A stretch of 64,000 nt of DNA, taken from assembly GCA_963921935.1 (NCBI GenBank), contig OY998175.1, positions 207,096,655 through 207,160,654 of the forward strand, written 5' to 3'. Shown here piece after piece: positions 10,975-22,452 of this stretch. Made by a program: the position numbers and the translations under genes. The notes below the pieces were generated by a model that was not told where the DNA came from, did no database searches, and saw only the letters and a list, made by a program, of their open reading frames with translations. Numbering within the stretch: the stretch's first letter is position 1; each line of letters opens with the position of its first letter. Source of the stretch: Galeruca laticollis (taxonomy: Eukaryota; Arthropoda; Insecta; Coleoptera; Chrysomelidae).

Positions 10975-11095
10975 TACAAACAGCACGTTCGCGGGGAACA
11001 TTATGGAAGTGATTTCGCTCCTCGACGTCGACGTTATAGGGTCTCTCAACACTTCTTATCGAGATCTAACGGTTTCAAGTAGCTACATCGAACTT
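10975..11095 (+). pseudogene. Decayed copy of the 4062-4325 exon
   Basis: TTCGCGGGGAACATTATGGA parallels TTCGTGGAAAACATTATGGA of the exon at 4062. Both continue to the shared AACACTTCTTATCGAGATCT and AACG. The peptide reads NSTFAGNIMEVISLL against NATFVENIMEVLSFL, so the glycosylation sequon is kept. A 2-bp insertion breaks the frame, and the splice donor of the first copy is not conserved. It looks like a tandem paralogous exon or gene copy turned pseudogene. Confidence 0.6.
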
Positions 11096-11177
11096 GCTAA
11101 CTGAAATTTAATCAGATTCCATTTTTATTTATTAAACAGTTCAATTTCATTAACATTTTTTTTGTAGTTTATATAAA

Positions 11178-11480
11178 AATGGACGTATCTAATGAGAAAA
11201 TATCAATAAAATATAAATTAAACCCTCATTGCTCAATTTCCACTGCAGAGCTATTAGCAATATCTTATTACTAAAATGGGCTTTGTGAAGTAATCTCCCA
11301 TATCAAAACTTTGGCATACTTTCGAATTCACAGACAGCTTTAACAGCCATTGGAAACTCTAAAAGAATTATATAGTGTAATCGTGCATATTACTTGAATT
11401 GAGAGAACCCATAAGTCTGTAACGTTTATGTGGCCACTTCCGAATCTCTGGAAACGAAAAAGTAGATCTAAAACCGCAAT
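11178..11480 (+). pseudogene. RNase H fragment of a non-LTR retrotransposon
   Basis: From ATG 11179 the frame gives KYKLNPHCSISTAELLAI, the block with the catalytic Glu of the RNase H domain of Jockey/I-type elements. Shifted frames then give FTDS followed by LTAIGNSKRI and, near 11440, ISGNEKVD, which match the TDS and GNExAD blocks. Several stops are present. Confidence 0.5.
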
Positions 11481-11512
11481 TGTTTCCGGGTCGGAAGATC
11501 ATTGTTTACTAC

Positions 11513-11560
11513 GGCGTGATGTCATTTGCTCAATAAAGGGCGTGATGTCATTTGCTCAAT
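11513..11560 (+). repeat. 22-bp direct repeat, two copies
   Basis: GGCGTGATGTCATTTGCTCA AT occurs at 11513 and 11539 with a 4-bp spacer. It may simply be a local duplication. Confidence 0.8.
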
Positions 11561-12267
11561 TGGGAATAGTTACAATTCTGCAACAGTAGTAATAACTCGT
11601 ACTGCAAAATACACCCGCTCTAAATCCAAGGAAAACTTTGAGTTCGCGTTAATCGACAAAAAAAGTGTTAGATAAGTAGTATTGTAGGTTGTGTAAATAA
11701 TATTGATTCTATTTACCTTATGAAGGTGACGTAATTTTTCATAATAAAGAGAAATATCCGGTAGGAATCGTACTCAAACATTTTCATAACTCATTACTCA
11801 TTAACAATGTCTATCATAACCTAATTGCAAGTAGTTAGTTGTCTTTAGTAATAAAACACCGAATATAGAACTGAGAAATGCAATATTTCTATTTTTGCGT
11901 TGTTGCCAATGCAAACAAAGCTTTATCAATTTTTACAGAGTATTACATTTTATTATTCTTGTGTCATTTTGAAAATTATTATTAAATTTTAATTGAATAC
12001 AAAAGAAATATTCGTTCATCATTAAAAATAAATCTTGTCAAAGATAATGTACAAAAAAATCTAATTACATGGTAGTAATTTTTGTTGCCTGCCCAATCTG
12101 ATCCCAACTGAAGATGACAATTATTTTTCTTGCGACGTCGACTGAGCAGCGGAAATATAATAAATTGTTAATGAAAACAGATGAAAGTTTAATTTGAATA
12201 ACCATATAAAATATAACATTAATGTCATATAAAATAATACATTAAAATATAACAATATATAAATATA
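11561..12267. other. Stretch with no recognisable gene
   Basis: AT-rich sequence before the next mariner-like element. Nothing supportable. Confidence 0.4.
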
Positions 12268-13881
12268 CAGGGTGTCCCGTATAAGAACCGTCACAGAGCA
12301 GAGGCGCATAGGGGAGCCCAAAACATGACGATTGGGAGCAATTTACCTCTATACCAAGCTGCATCTCTGATGAGTTATATGGCTTCAAAGTAGGGCCCAA
12401 AATTTCGAAAAAATATAATTTCTTTGCAATTCTGCAACTTAAAAATACCAAATTTTGTACACTGTATGAGACTGTTAAGAGTATTAAGTAATGGTAAGTA
12501 AAAGGCGATAGAACTATTCTGGGGGGTTAATTAGGTATGATCTAACTTTAATGTTCACAGAAGATTTTTATCTGTCAGTTGATTTTGAAAATTTTTTTTC
12601 ATATCATGAAAAATTTAATTCTAAAACTTTTTTTAATCTTGTAATTTTGCATAAAACTTTGTAATTTTCAAGGAAAGTCGAATAATTATTAGACGTAATT
12701 GACTCCATCAATATCATGAATTTTATTTCAGATATAACAAATTAATAGATACATTTCAATAAGAATAATTTCATGGAAAAACAAATTATAAATATTGTAG
12801 AAAGAACATGAACATTTCATTTCAAAGATATTGCTGAGAATGTTCATAATTTTCTCTTAGACACAAAATTATTCTTCGCCGAATATTGAAGTCGACTCTG
12901 GCCAGTAGATGATGATTATTTTTCATTATATTGCATTTGTCTGCAATGTGATTCCACAGTTCTTCTCGAGAATCAACTGGAGAAGAATAAACAAACTACT
13001 TTAACGCCCCTTCCCCCCATCCTCCAAATAAAGTAATCACATTTATTGAGGTCCGGTGAGCGGGGAGGCCAATCTTGAGGACAATTATTTCCTTGTCCAA
13101 TCCACATATTTGGATATTGGCGGTTTAATAAGTCTCTAACATTGACATTAAAATAAGATGGTGCTCCATCATACATAAACCAATGTTCCAATCTCAATCG
13201 AAATGGCAAATCGTCAAATAAATCCGGAAGAGTATTTTGGATAAACTCTAATTAAGTTTCGCCCGTTAGCCGGTTTGGTAAAATAACTGGTCCAATCAAA
13301 TAATGATCGATAAGGCCAACCCAAACATTAATCTTAAACTCACGTTGGAAATGTCGAGGAGTTACTACAAGAACTGAATTGCAAATTGTCAAATTTGATG
13401 TATAAATACACAGCCACCTCTTGACTTTTTCGTAACTTTTTAAATAACATTCTTGAAAACATGTCTTTAGATATTCGACTTTTCCTTGAAAATTACAAAG
13501 TTTTATGTAAAATTACTAGAGTAAAAAAAGTCTTAGAATTAAATTATCCATAGTATAAGAATAAAATTTTTCAAATCAACTGACAGATAAAAAACTTATG
13601 GTTAGGTCACCCCTAATTAACCCCCCAGAATGGTTCGATCGCTTTCGATTTACCATTTACCTTAATGCCCTCAACAGCTTCATACAGTGTACCAAAGTTG
13701 GTATTTTTAAATTAAAGGGTTGCAAAGAAATTAATTCTTTTCGAAATTGTGGGCCCTACTTTCAGGCCCTACAATTCCTCAGAGATGCAACTTGGTATAG
13801 AGGTAAATTGCCCCCTATCGTCATATTTTGGGCTCCCCTATACGTCTCTGCTCTGTGTCGGTTCTTATTCGGGACACACTG
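12268..13881 (-). mobile_element. Mariner-like element, complete ends (founder of the tandem array)
   Basis: CAGGGTGTCCCGTATAAGAA at the left and its near reverse complement at the right (…CGGGACACACTG), with TA on both sides (12266-12267, 13882-13883). The inverted arms extend about 340 bp (to about 12610 and from about 13545). The transposase remnant is on the minus strand. The left 226 bp occurs once only; the tandem repeat starts at 12494, inside this element. Confidence 0.7.
12830..13395 (-). pseudogene. Mariner-like transposase core, array copy 1
   Basis: Minus strand: INVWVGLIDHYLIGP, then a stop (GET*LEF), then MYDGAPSYF (second catalytic Asp) and WPPRSPDLNKCDYFIW (third). The C-terminal helix region follows in another frame down to about 12830. 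The block with the first Asp and the whole N-terminal DNA-binding part are absent, so this is a deletion derivative. Confidence 0.65.
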
Positions 13882-14003
13882 TATACTGACAAACTACCTA
13901 AAACGATGTATCTCAGCTTTGAGTGTAGCTAGGAGGCTGTAATGTACACGTTCCAACTTTTTCGGCCATTTGAAAATTGACTTTTTGTATAAAAAAAATA
14001 TTA

Positions 14004-14006
<3 letters not shown>

Positions 14007-14043
<37 letters not shown>
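14007..14043. repeat. (TA)n microsatellite, unit 1
   Basis: About 18 TA repeats, immediately after TATTACTG and before TTGAACCAGATATC. Confidence 0.95.
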
Positions 14044-14045
<2 letters not shown>

Positions 14046-14957
14046 AACCAGATATCATAGATAATAATAGAATTAGTATTATAAAAATATGTTTGCTAGT
14101 ATGAAATATATATGAAAATAACATAATTAAGGAAAACAAGTAAAAAGGAAACACTTTTCTTAATTTAAACAACATATTAAATAAAGATATATTAAATAAC
14201 AGCCTATAACAATATAAAAAATAAGGAATTACCTCAATGATAACATAAAATATAGATATTGCCTAACCAATGTAATGATGTAAATAAAGTTGCCTAAGAC
14301 GAAGATTATTTTTCATAACATAATCAGCTGTTCATCTGAAATGAAAACAAATATTACTATAGTTAATTCATTATAATCATTAATTTAAGAATAAGAACAA
14401 ATATAAATATTGAATAGAATATAATCCAATAGATTTCATAGATAAACAAATAATGACATATAGACAAATAACATAAGAGAATTTATATTTATAATTAATA
14501 TGAGTGTAACAAGAATATATTATCAATAATAATATTGAATGTTGTATCATGTAAAAGTATCTGTGTATAACCAATTATAATTTATTTGTATGATGAAAAA
14601 ACGCATAGGAACTCTATAAATGAACTAATTATGTAAAAGAGTGTATGGGTGAAATTTTTTAATAAGTGATAGAAGTTTCAAGTATCTGATTACAAAAGAC
14701 AATATCTTATTGGTTATAAAATATGACAGAACAAACTGTGAATCAATAAATAAACTTTGGAATAGTGACCTGGAAAAGAACAAATGACTGTTTTGTTGAA
14801 AAAAGTCGAGAATCGAGGGGACGCTTAGGGAGAACGGAAGCTGGTATTAAGAAGCGAGGAGTGTGGGTGATAGTGTTCCTAAAATTTAAAGATATTTCCG
14901 GTTTTAAGACATTTAAACTTTTAAAGTATTATGAAATATAATATTAGTAATACTCAC

Positions 14958-15059
14958 AGTTAATTGTAACAAGTTTTCGGCAAGAATCTGCGACATTTTC
15001 GTTAATTTTGGTTTTTTTGGAGCTTCAGAGGAGTGTTCCTGGGATCCAGAGTCTTTCAT
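14958..15059 (-). CDS. Exon-like coding segment, array unit 1
   Basis: On the minus strand an ATG at 15059 opens exactly 34 codons that run to a consensus splice donor ACT|GTGAGT. The peptide starts MKDSGSQEHSSEAPKKPKL and ends SQILAENLLQLT: a polar, basic start followed by an amphipathic helix. The ATG is preceded by a pyrimidine-containing run ending CATTGAG, which could serve as an acceptor in this unit. About 230 bp further upstream on the minus strand lies AAGATGGC|GTAAGT, another exon-start-like signal, but splicing it to this exon would give an early stop. The protein family is not recognised; there is no downstream exon in the unit. Confidence 0.3.
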
Positions 15060-15715
15060 CTCAATGCAAGAGCAACAGGTCAGTGTATTTAAATCATTCA
15101 TTGGCCAATAAACAGTGTAAAAACTCAAAATACCAATTAAGTACTTAATTTCATAAATTGATAAACTTTTGCAAATATGATCGATCTAAAAAAGAAAGAA
15201 ACAGACTTTGTATAGTGTATTCATTGCATAAATCGTTAAATTTAATAAAAGGCCGAATTTTAAATAAATTAAAACATGTACTTACGCCATCTTGTAATCG
15301 CATAAATCTAGTGATTGAAATTTCATAATGCAATAACTATGTCCATCTGTATATAATTTCTATTTTTCTATCCAAAATAGTAAGTAAAAGGCGATAGAAC
15401 TATTCTGGGGGGTTAATTAGGTATGATCTAACTTTAATGTTCACAGAAGATTTTTATCTGTCAGTTGATTTTGAAAATTTTTTTTCATATCATGAAAAAT
15501 TTAATTCTAAAACTTTTTTTAATCTTGTAATTTTGCATAAAACTTTGTAATTTTCAAGGAAAGTCGAATAATTATTAGACGTAATTGACTCCATCAATAT
15601 CATGAATTTTATTTCAGATATAACAAATTAATAGATACATTTCAATAAGAATAATTTCATGGAAAAACAAATTATAAATATTGTAGAAAGAACATGAACA
15701 TTTCATTTCAAAGAT

Positions 15716-16281
15716 ATTGCTGAAAATGTTCATAATTTTCTCTTAGACACAAAATTATTCTTCGCCGAATATTGAAGTCGACTCTGGCCAGTAGATGATG
15801 ATTATTTTTCATTATATTGCATTTGTCTGCAATGTGATTCCACAGTTCTTCTCGAGAATCAACTGGAGAAGAATAAACAAACTACTTTAACGCCCCTTCC
15901 CCCCATCCTCCAAATAAAGTAATCACATTTATTGAGGTCCGGTGAGCGGGGAGGCCAATCTTGAGGACAATTATTTCCTTGTCCAATCCACATATTTGGA
16001 TATTGGCGGTTTAATAAGTCTCTAACATTGACATTAAAATAAGATGGTGCTCCATCATACATAAACCAATGTTCCAATCTCAATCGAAATGGCAAATCGT
16101 CAAATAAATCCGGAAGAGTATTTTGGATAAACTCTAATTAAGTTTCGCCCGTTAGCCGGTTTGGTAAAATAACTGGTCCAATCAAATAATGATCGATAAG
16201 GCCAACCCAAACATTAATCTTAAACTCACGTTGGAAATGTCGAGGAGTTACTACAAGAACTGAATTGCAAATTGTCAAATT
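15716..16281 (-). pseudogene. Mariner-like transposase core, array copy 2
   Basis: Same reading as copy 1: MYDGAPSYF and WPPRSPDLNKCDYFIW on the minus strand, with identical protein between 15859 and 16095. Same stop upstream; the decay therefore predates the triplication. Confidence 0.65.
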
Positions 16282-16890
16282 TGATGTATAAATTCACAGC
16301 CACCTCTTGACTTTTTCGTAACTTTTTAAATAACATTCTTGAAAACATGTCTTTAGATATTCGACTTTTCCTTGAAAATTACAAAGTTTTATGTAAAATT
16401 ACTAGAGTAAAAAAACGTCTTAGAATTAAATTATCCATAGTATAAGAATAAAATTTTTCAAATCAACTGACAGATAAAAAACTTATGGTTAGGTCACCCC
16501 TAATTAACCCCCCAGAATGGTTCTATCGCTTTCGATTTACCATTTACCTTAATGCCCTCAACAGCTTCATACAGTGTACCAAAGTTGGTATTTTTAAATT
16601 AAAGGGTTGCAAAGAAATTAATTCTTTTCGAAATTGTGGGCCCTACTTTCAGGCCCTACAATTCCTCAGAGATGCAACTTGGTATAGAGGTAAATTGCCC
16701 CCTATCGTCATATTTTGGGCTCCCCTATACGCCTCTGCTCTGTGTCGGTTCTTATTCGGAACACACTGTATACTGACAAACTACCTAAAACGATGTATCT
16801 CAGCTTTGAGTGCAGCTAGGAGGCTGTAATGTACACGTTCCAACTTTTTCGGCCATTTGAAAATTGACTTTTTGTATAAAAAAAATATTA

Positions 16891-16893
<3 letters not shown>

Positions 16894-16938
<45 letters not shown>
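16894..16938. repeat. (TA)n microsatellite, unit 2
   Basis: About 22 TA repeats at the equivalent position. Confidence 0.95.
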
Positions 16939-16940
<2 letters not shown>

Positions 16941-17852
16941 AACCAGATATCATAGATAATAATAGAATTAGTATTATAAAAATATGTTTGCTAGTATGAA
17001 ATATATATGAAAATAACATAATTAAGGAAAACAAGTAAAAAGGAAACACTTTTCTTAATTTAAACAACATATCAAATAAAGATATATTAAATAACAGCCT
17101 ATAACAATATAAAAAATAAGGAATTACCTCAATGATAACATAAAATATAGATATTGCCTAACCAATGTAATGATGGAAATAAAGTTGCCTAAGACGAAGA
17201 TTATTTTTCATAACATAATCAGCTGTTCATCTGAAATGAAAACAAATATTACTATAGTTAATTCATTATAATCATTAATTTAAGAATAAGAACAAATATA
17301 AATATTGAATAGAATATAATCCAATAGATTTCATAGATAAACAAATAATGACATATAGACAAATAACATAAGAGAATTTATATTTATAATTAATATGAGT
17401 GTAACAAGAATATATTATCAATAATAATATTGAATGTTGTATCATGTAAAAGTATCTGTGTATAACCAATTATAATTTATTTGTATGATGAAAAAACGCA
17501 TAGGAACTCTATAAATGAGCTAGTTATGTAAAAGAGTGTATGGGTGAAATTTTTTAATAAGTGATAGAAGTTTCAAGTATCTGATTACAAAAGACAATAT
17601 CTTATTGGTTATAAAATATGACAGAACAAACTGTGAATCAATAAATAAACTTTGGAATAGTGACCTGGAAAAGAACAAATGACTGTTTTGTTGAAAAAAG
17701 TCGAGAATCGAGGGGACGCTTAGGGAGAACGGAAGCTGGTATTAAGAAGCGAGGAGTGTGGGTGATAGTGTTCCTAAAATTTAAAGATATTCCCGGTTTT
17801 AAGACATTTAAACTTTTAAAGTATTATGAAATATAATATTAGTAATACTCAC

Positions 17853-17954
17853 AGTTAATTGTAACAAGTTTTCGGCAAGAATCTGCGAAATTTTCGTTAA
17901 TTTTGGTTTTTTTGGAGCTTCAGAGGAGTGTTCCTGGGATCCAGAGACTTTCAT
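17853..17954 (-). CDS. Exon-like coding segment, array unit 2
   Basis: Open frame and GTGAGT donor are conserved; two substitutions change D3 to V and M22 to I. The candidate acceptor AG just before the ATG has become GG here. Confidence 0.25.
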
Positions 17955-18610
17955 CCCAATGCAAGAGCAACAGGTCAGTGTATTTAAATCATTTATTGGC
18001 CAATAAACAGTGTAAAAACTCAAAATACCAATTAAGTACTCAATTTCATAAATTGATAAACTTTTGCAAATATGATCGATCTAAAAAAGAAAGAAACAGA
18101 CTTTGTATAGTGTATTCATTGCATAAATCGTTAAATTTAATAAAAGGCCGAATTTTAAATAAATTAAAACATGTACTTACGCCATCTTGTAATCGCATAA
18201 ATCTAGTGATTGAAATTTCATAATGCAATAACTATGTCCATCTGTATATAATTTCTATTTTTCTATCCAAAATAGTAAGTAAAAGGCGATAGAACTATTC
18301 TGGGGGGTTAATTAGGTATGATCTAACTTTAATGTTCACAGAAGATTTTTATCTGTCAGTTGATTTTGAAAATTTTTTTTCATATCATGAAAAATTTAAT
18401 TCTAAAACTTTTTTTAATCTTGTAATTTTGCATAAAACTTTGTAATTTTCAAGGAAAGTCGAATAATTATTAGACGTAATTGACTCCATCAATATCATGA
18501 ATTTTATTTCAGATATAACAAATTAATAGATACATTTCAATAAGAATAATTTCATGGAAAAACAAATTATAAATATTGTAGAAAGAACATGAACATTTCA
18601 TTTCAAAGAT

Positions 18611-19176
18611 ATTGCTGAAAATGTTCATAATTTTCTCTTAGACACAAAATTATTCTTCGCCGAATATTGAAGTCGACTCTGGCCAGTAGATGATGATTAT
18701 TTTTCATTATATTGCATTTGTCTGCAATGTGATTCCACAGTTCTTCTCGAGAATCAACTGGAGAAGAATAAACAAACTACTTTAACGCCCCTTCCCCCCA
18801 TCCTCCAAATAAAGTAATCACATTTATTGAGGTCCGGTGAGCGGGGAGGCCAATCTTGAGGACAATTATTTCCTTGTCCAATCCACATATTTGGATATTG
18901 GCGGTTTAATAAGTCTCTAACATTGACATTAAAATAAGATGGTGCTCCATCATACATAAACCAATGTTCCAATCTCAATCGAAATGGCAAATCGTCAAAT
19001 AAATCCGGAAGAGTATTTTGGATAAACTCTAATTAAGTTTCGCCCGTTAGCCGGTTTGGTAAAATAACTGGTCCAATCAAATAATGATCGATAAGGCCAA
19101 CCCAAACATTAATCTTAAACTCACGTTGGAAATGTCGAGGAGTTACTACAAGAACTGAATTGCAAATTGTCAAATT
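18611..19176 (-). pseudogene. Mariner-like transposase core, array copy 3
   Basis: Same as copies 1 and 2; the open part (18754-18990) encodes an identical 78-residue peptide. Confidence 0.65.
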
Positions 19177-19784
19177 TGATGTATAAATTCACAGCCACCT
19201 CTTGACTTTTTCGTAACTTTTTAAATAACATTCTTGAAAACATGTCTTTAGATATTCGACTTTTCCTTGAAAATTACAAAGTTTTATGTAAAATTACTAG
19301 AGTAAAAAAACGTCTTAGAATTAAATTATCCATAGTATAAGAATAAAATTTTTCAAATCAACTGACAGATAAAAAACTTATGGTTAGGTCACCCCTAATT
19401 AACCCCCCAGAATGGTTCGATCGCTTTCGATTTACCATTTACCTTAATGCCCTCAACAGCTTTATACAGTGTACCAAAGTTGGTATTTTTAAATTAAAGG
19501 GTTGCAAAGAAATTAATTCTTTTCGAAATTGTGGGCCCTACTTTCAGGCCCTACAATTCCTCAGAGATGCAACTTGGTATAGAGGTAAATTGCCCCCTAT
19601 CGTCATATTTTGGGCTCCCCTATACGCCTCTGCTCTGTGTCGGTTCTTATTCGGGACACACTGTATACTGACAAACTACCTAAAACGATGTATCTCAGCT
19701 TTGAGTGCAGCTAGGAGGCTGTAATGTACACGTTCCAACTTTTTCGGCCATTTGAAAATTGACTTTTTGTATAAAAAAATATTA

Positions 19785-19787
<3 letters not shown>

Positions 19788-19850
<63 letters not shown>
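19788..19850. repeat. (TA)n microsatellite, unit 3
   Basis: About 31 TA repeats at the equivalent position. This accounts for most of the length difference between array units. Confidence 0.95.
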
Positions 19851-19852
<2 letters not shown>

Positions 19853-20764
19853 AACCAGATATCATAGATAATAATAGAATTAGTATTATAAAAATATGTT
19901 TGCTAGTATGAAATATATATGAAAATAACATAATTAAGGAAAACAAGTAAAAAGGAAACACTTTTCTTAATTTAAACAACATATCAAATAAAGATATATT
20001 AAATAACAGCCTATAACAATATAAAAAATAAGGAATTACCTCAATGATAACATAAAATATAGATATTGCCTAACCAATGTAATGATGTAAATAAAGTTGC
20101 CTAAGACGAAGATTATTTTTCATAACATAATCAGCTGTTCATCTGAAATGAAAACAAATATTACTATTGTTAATTCATTATAATCATTAATTTAAGAATA
20201 AGAACAAATATAAATATTGAATAGAATATAATCCAATAGATTTCATAGATAAACAAATAATGACATATAGACAAATAACATAAGAGAATTTATATTTATA
20301 ATTAATATGAGTGTAACAAGAATATATTATCAATAATAATATTGAATGTTGTATCATGTAAAAGTATCTGTGTATAACCAATTATAATTTATTTGTATGA
20401 TGAAAAAACGCATAGGAACTCTATAAATGAACTAATTATGTAAAAGAGTGTATGGGTGAAATTTTTCAATAAGTGATAGAAGTTTCAAGTATCTGATTAC
20501 AAAAGACAATATCTTATTGGTTATAAAATATGACAGAACAAACTGTGAATCAATAAATAAACTTTGGAATAGTGACCTGGAAAAGAACAAAAGACTGTTT
20601 TGTTGAAAAAAGTCGAGAATCGAGGGGACGCTTAGGGAGAACGGAAGCTGGTATTAAGAAGCGAGGAGTGTGGGTGATAGTGTTCCTAAAATTTAAAGAT
20701 ATTCCCGGTTTTAAGACATTTAAACTTTTAAAGTATTATGAAATATAATATTAGTAATACTCAC

Positions 20765-20866
20765 AGTTAATTGTAACAAGTTTTCGGCAAGAATCTGCGA
20801 AATTTTCGTTAATTTTGGTTTTTTTGGAGCTTCAGAGGAGTGTTCCTGGGATCCAGAGACTTTCAT
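20765..20866 (-). CDS. Exon-like coding segment, array unit 3
   Basis: Same peptide as unit 2 (MKVSGSQEH..., TKISQ...), donor kept, candidate acceptor AG lost as in unit 2. Confidence 0.25.
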
Positions 20867-21181
20867 CCCAATGCAAGAGCAACAGGTCAGTGTATTTAAA
20901 TCATTTATTGGCCAATAAACAGTGTAAAAACTCAAAATACCAATTAAGTACTTAATTTCATAAATTGATAAACTTTTGCAAATATGATCGATCTAAAAAA
21001 GAAAGAAACAGACTTTGTATAGTGTATTCATTGCATAAATCGTTAAATTTAATAAAAGGCCGAATTTTAAATAAATTAAAACATGTACTTACGCCATCTT
21101 GTAATCGCATAAATCTAGTGATTGAAATTTCATAATGCAATAACTATGTCCATCTGTATATAATTTCTATTTTTCTATCCA

Positions 21182-22448
21182 TGTATATAACTCATTTCTT
21201 TCCACAGCAATTTGTATCATATATAATATATATGATACTATGATATATATATAAATTCTTTTATGTTTATTTATGAACCATTTACTTGTTTGCATCGTCA
21301 ACAAACGTTGTATAATATAGATGCTTCTTTAATGTAAGAATTGTTCGTTTTATGCTAAAGCGCATGACTAGTTTTTCACGCTTGCGCATTGATGATATTA
21401 TTAAAATCAATAAATAGGTACAATATAACCATTGGCGTCGCATATTATTTTTATTAAATATAAATATTGCATTGAAAATTAAATCTATTACAAATAATGT
21501 GTTTTCTTTTTATTTAAACAATGATAACAATACAATAAGCCAGGACTCAAAGGGAAAAAGGATTTCATGCTCCCGAATAATCTAATTAAAATAAATTATT
21601 AAACAAATATTAAAAACAAACTGAGCTAGCCAAACTAAACAAAAATTCTAATTAATAAACATTTACATTCTAAATATAAATAAAAGTAAATAAATAAATT
21701 CAGTCTATATAGATAATAATATATATATATATATATATATAGAGTAACTTTTCATGGTTATATTCACATACCGTAGACAGTTTGTATTGGACTTTTTCGG
21801 TGTAGTGGTTTTTGTTCGGGTGTACGTGCATTACTCGGCAACTACAGTTGCCTGTGATAGAGTGGAAGAGTTTAGTTCTAGTATACCGTATGTCTACTTT
21901 CTTTCCTTTGTAACTTTTATGTACCCCCTTACCGTCGCCTGTACTGTGTGTTGTAAATAAAGTCGCTTTGAAGGGCATATTAGCGTAAAACGAGTGTCCA
22001 TGTTTATTTTCCTTCCTCTTGGTTTTCTACGAATTCTGTTGTTTAGGACAATGAATGATGTGATATGAGCGAATCTGTTTGCTATAACGTGTCCTTTTCA
22101 TTCATTTTTAAAATTATAATATTATTTGTTTATTCGTGGCTGACTGGGATCCACGTCACAAAGCCGAAAAAAAGCTTAGTTACGCTGGGCGATACTTTAC
22201 CGATTAATGAGATGAAAAAAGACACAAACAGCATTTCGTACAACGTTGCCACTAGTTCCAGAGTATATAAGTGAAATTTAGAAGTGATTCGAGAATTATT
22301 AATAAATATTACGTGTTACTGGTTTTATTCATTAATATTATTATTAAATTAAATACCGCATTATGCATTATCCATAATTAGCCACAGCCTTTAACATGAC
22401 TGCTTACATTTAGATTTTTGTGTTACAAATCGGTAAAATCAAATTGAG
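21182..22448. other. Stretch between tandem array and Sola-like element
   Basis: AT-rich, with a short (TA)n tract at about 21719-21741 and the LTR-like repeat below. Two open frames on opposite strands at 21700-21978 lie in the repeat and show no family features. Confidence 0.4.
21880..21995 (+). repeat. LTR-end-like repeat, copy 1
   Basis: CGTCGCCTGTACTGTGTGTT GT, then an AATAAA signal, GTCGCTTTGAAGGGC and TTAGCGTAAAA. A diverged copy is at about 26105-26180. Polyadenylation signal plus shared 3' sequence is what one expects of LTR R/U5 parts, but no element body was seen. Confidence 0.35.
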
Positions 22449-22452
22449 ATAT

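Larger units (their letters stand above)
12494..15379. repeat. 2.9-kb tandem array, unit 1
   Basis: The unit begins at GTAAGTAAAAGGCGATAGAA and ends with TTTCTATCCAAAATA. It contains the mariner-like element minus its first 226 bp plus about 1.5 kb of flank with a (TA)18 tract and an exon-like minus-strand segment. Distance to unit 2 is 2886 bp. Confidence 0.95.
15380..18274. repeat. 2.9-kb tandem array, unit 2
   Basis: Nearly identical to unit 1 (length 2895 bp), with scattered substitutions and a longer (TA)n tract. It lacks the left terminus of the mariner-like element, so the element in this unit (to about 16768) has only one end. Confidence 0.95.
18275..21181. repeat. 2.9-kb tandem array, unit 3
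   Basis: Third near-identical unit, 2907 bp, with the longest (TA)n tract. The right border of the array is after TTCTATTTTTCTATCCA at 21181, where sequence becomes unique (TGTATATAAC). Units 2 and 3 share some variants against unit 1, while unit 2 also has private ones. Confidence 0.95.

Noticed and set aside
13598..13942. 114-codon open frame repeated at 16485 and 19380
   Set aside because: It lies in the right inverted arm of the mariner-like element; it is open because the units are recent copies, not because it is coding.
14380..14574. Open frames repeated in all three array units (also 15151-15333 and equivalents)
   Set aside because: AT-rich chance frames; their conservation follows from the tandem duplication.
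12494..21181. Direct-repeat array considered as a CRISPR or rDNA-like locus
   Set aside because: Units are 2.9 kb with transposon content; no short repeat/spacer structure and no rRNA sequence.
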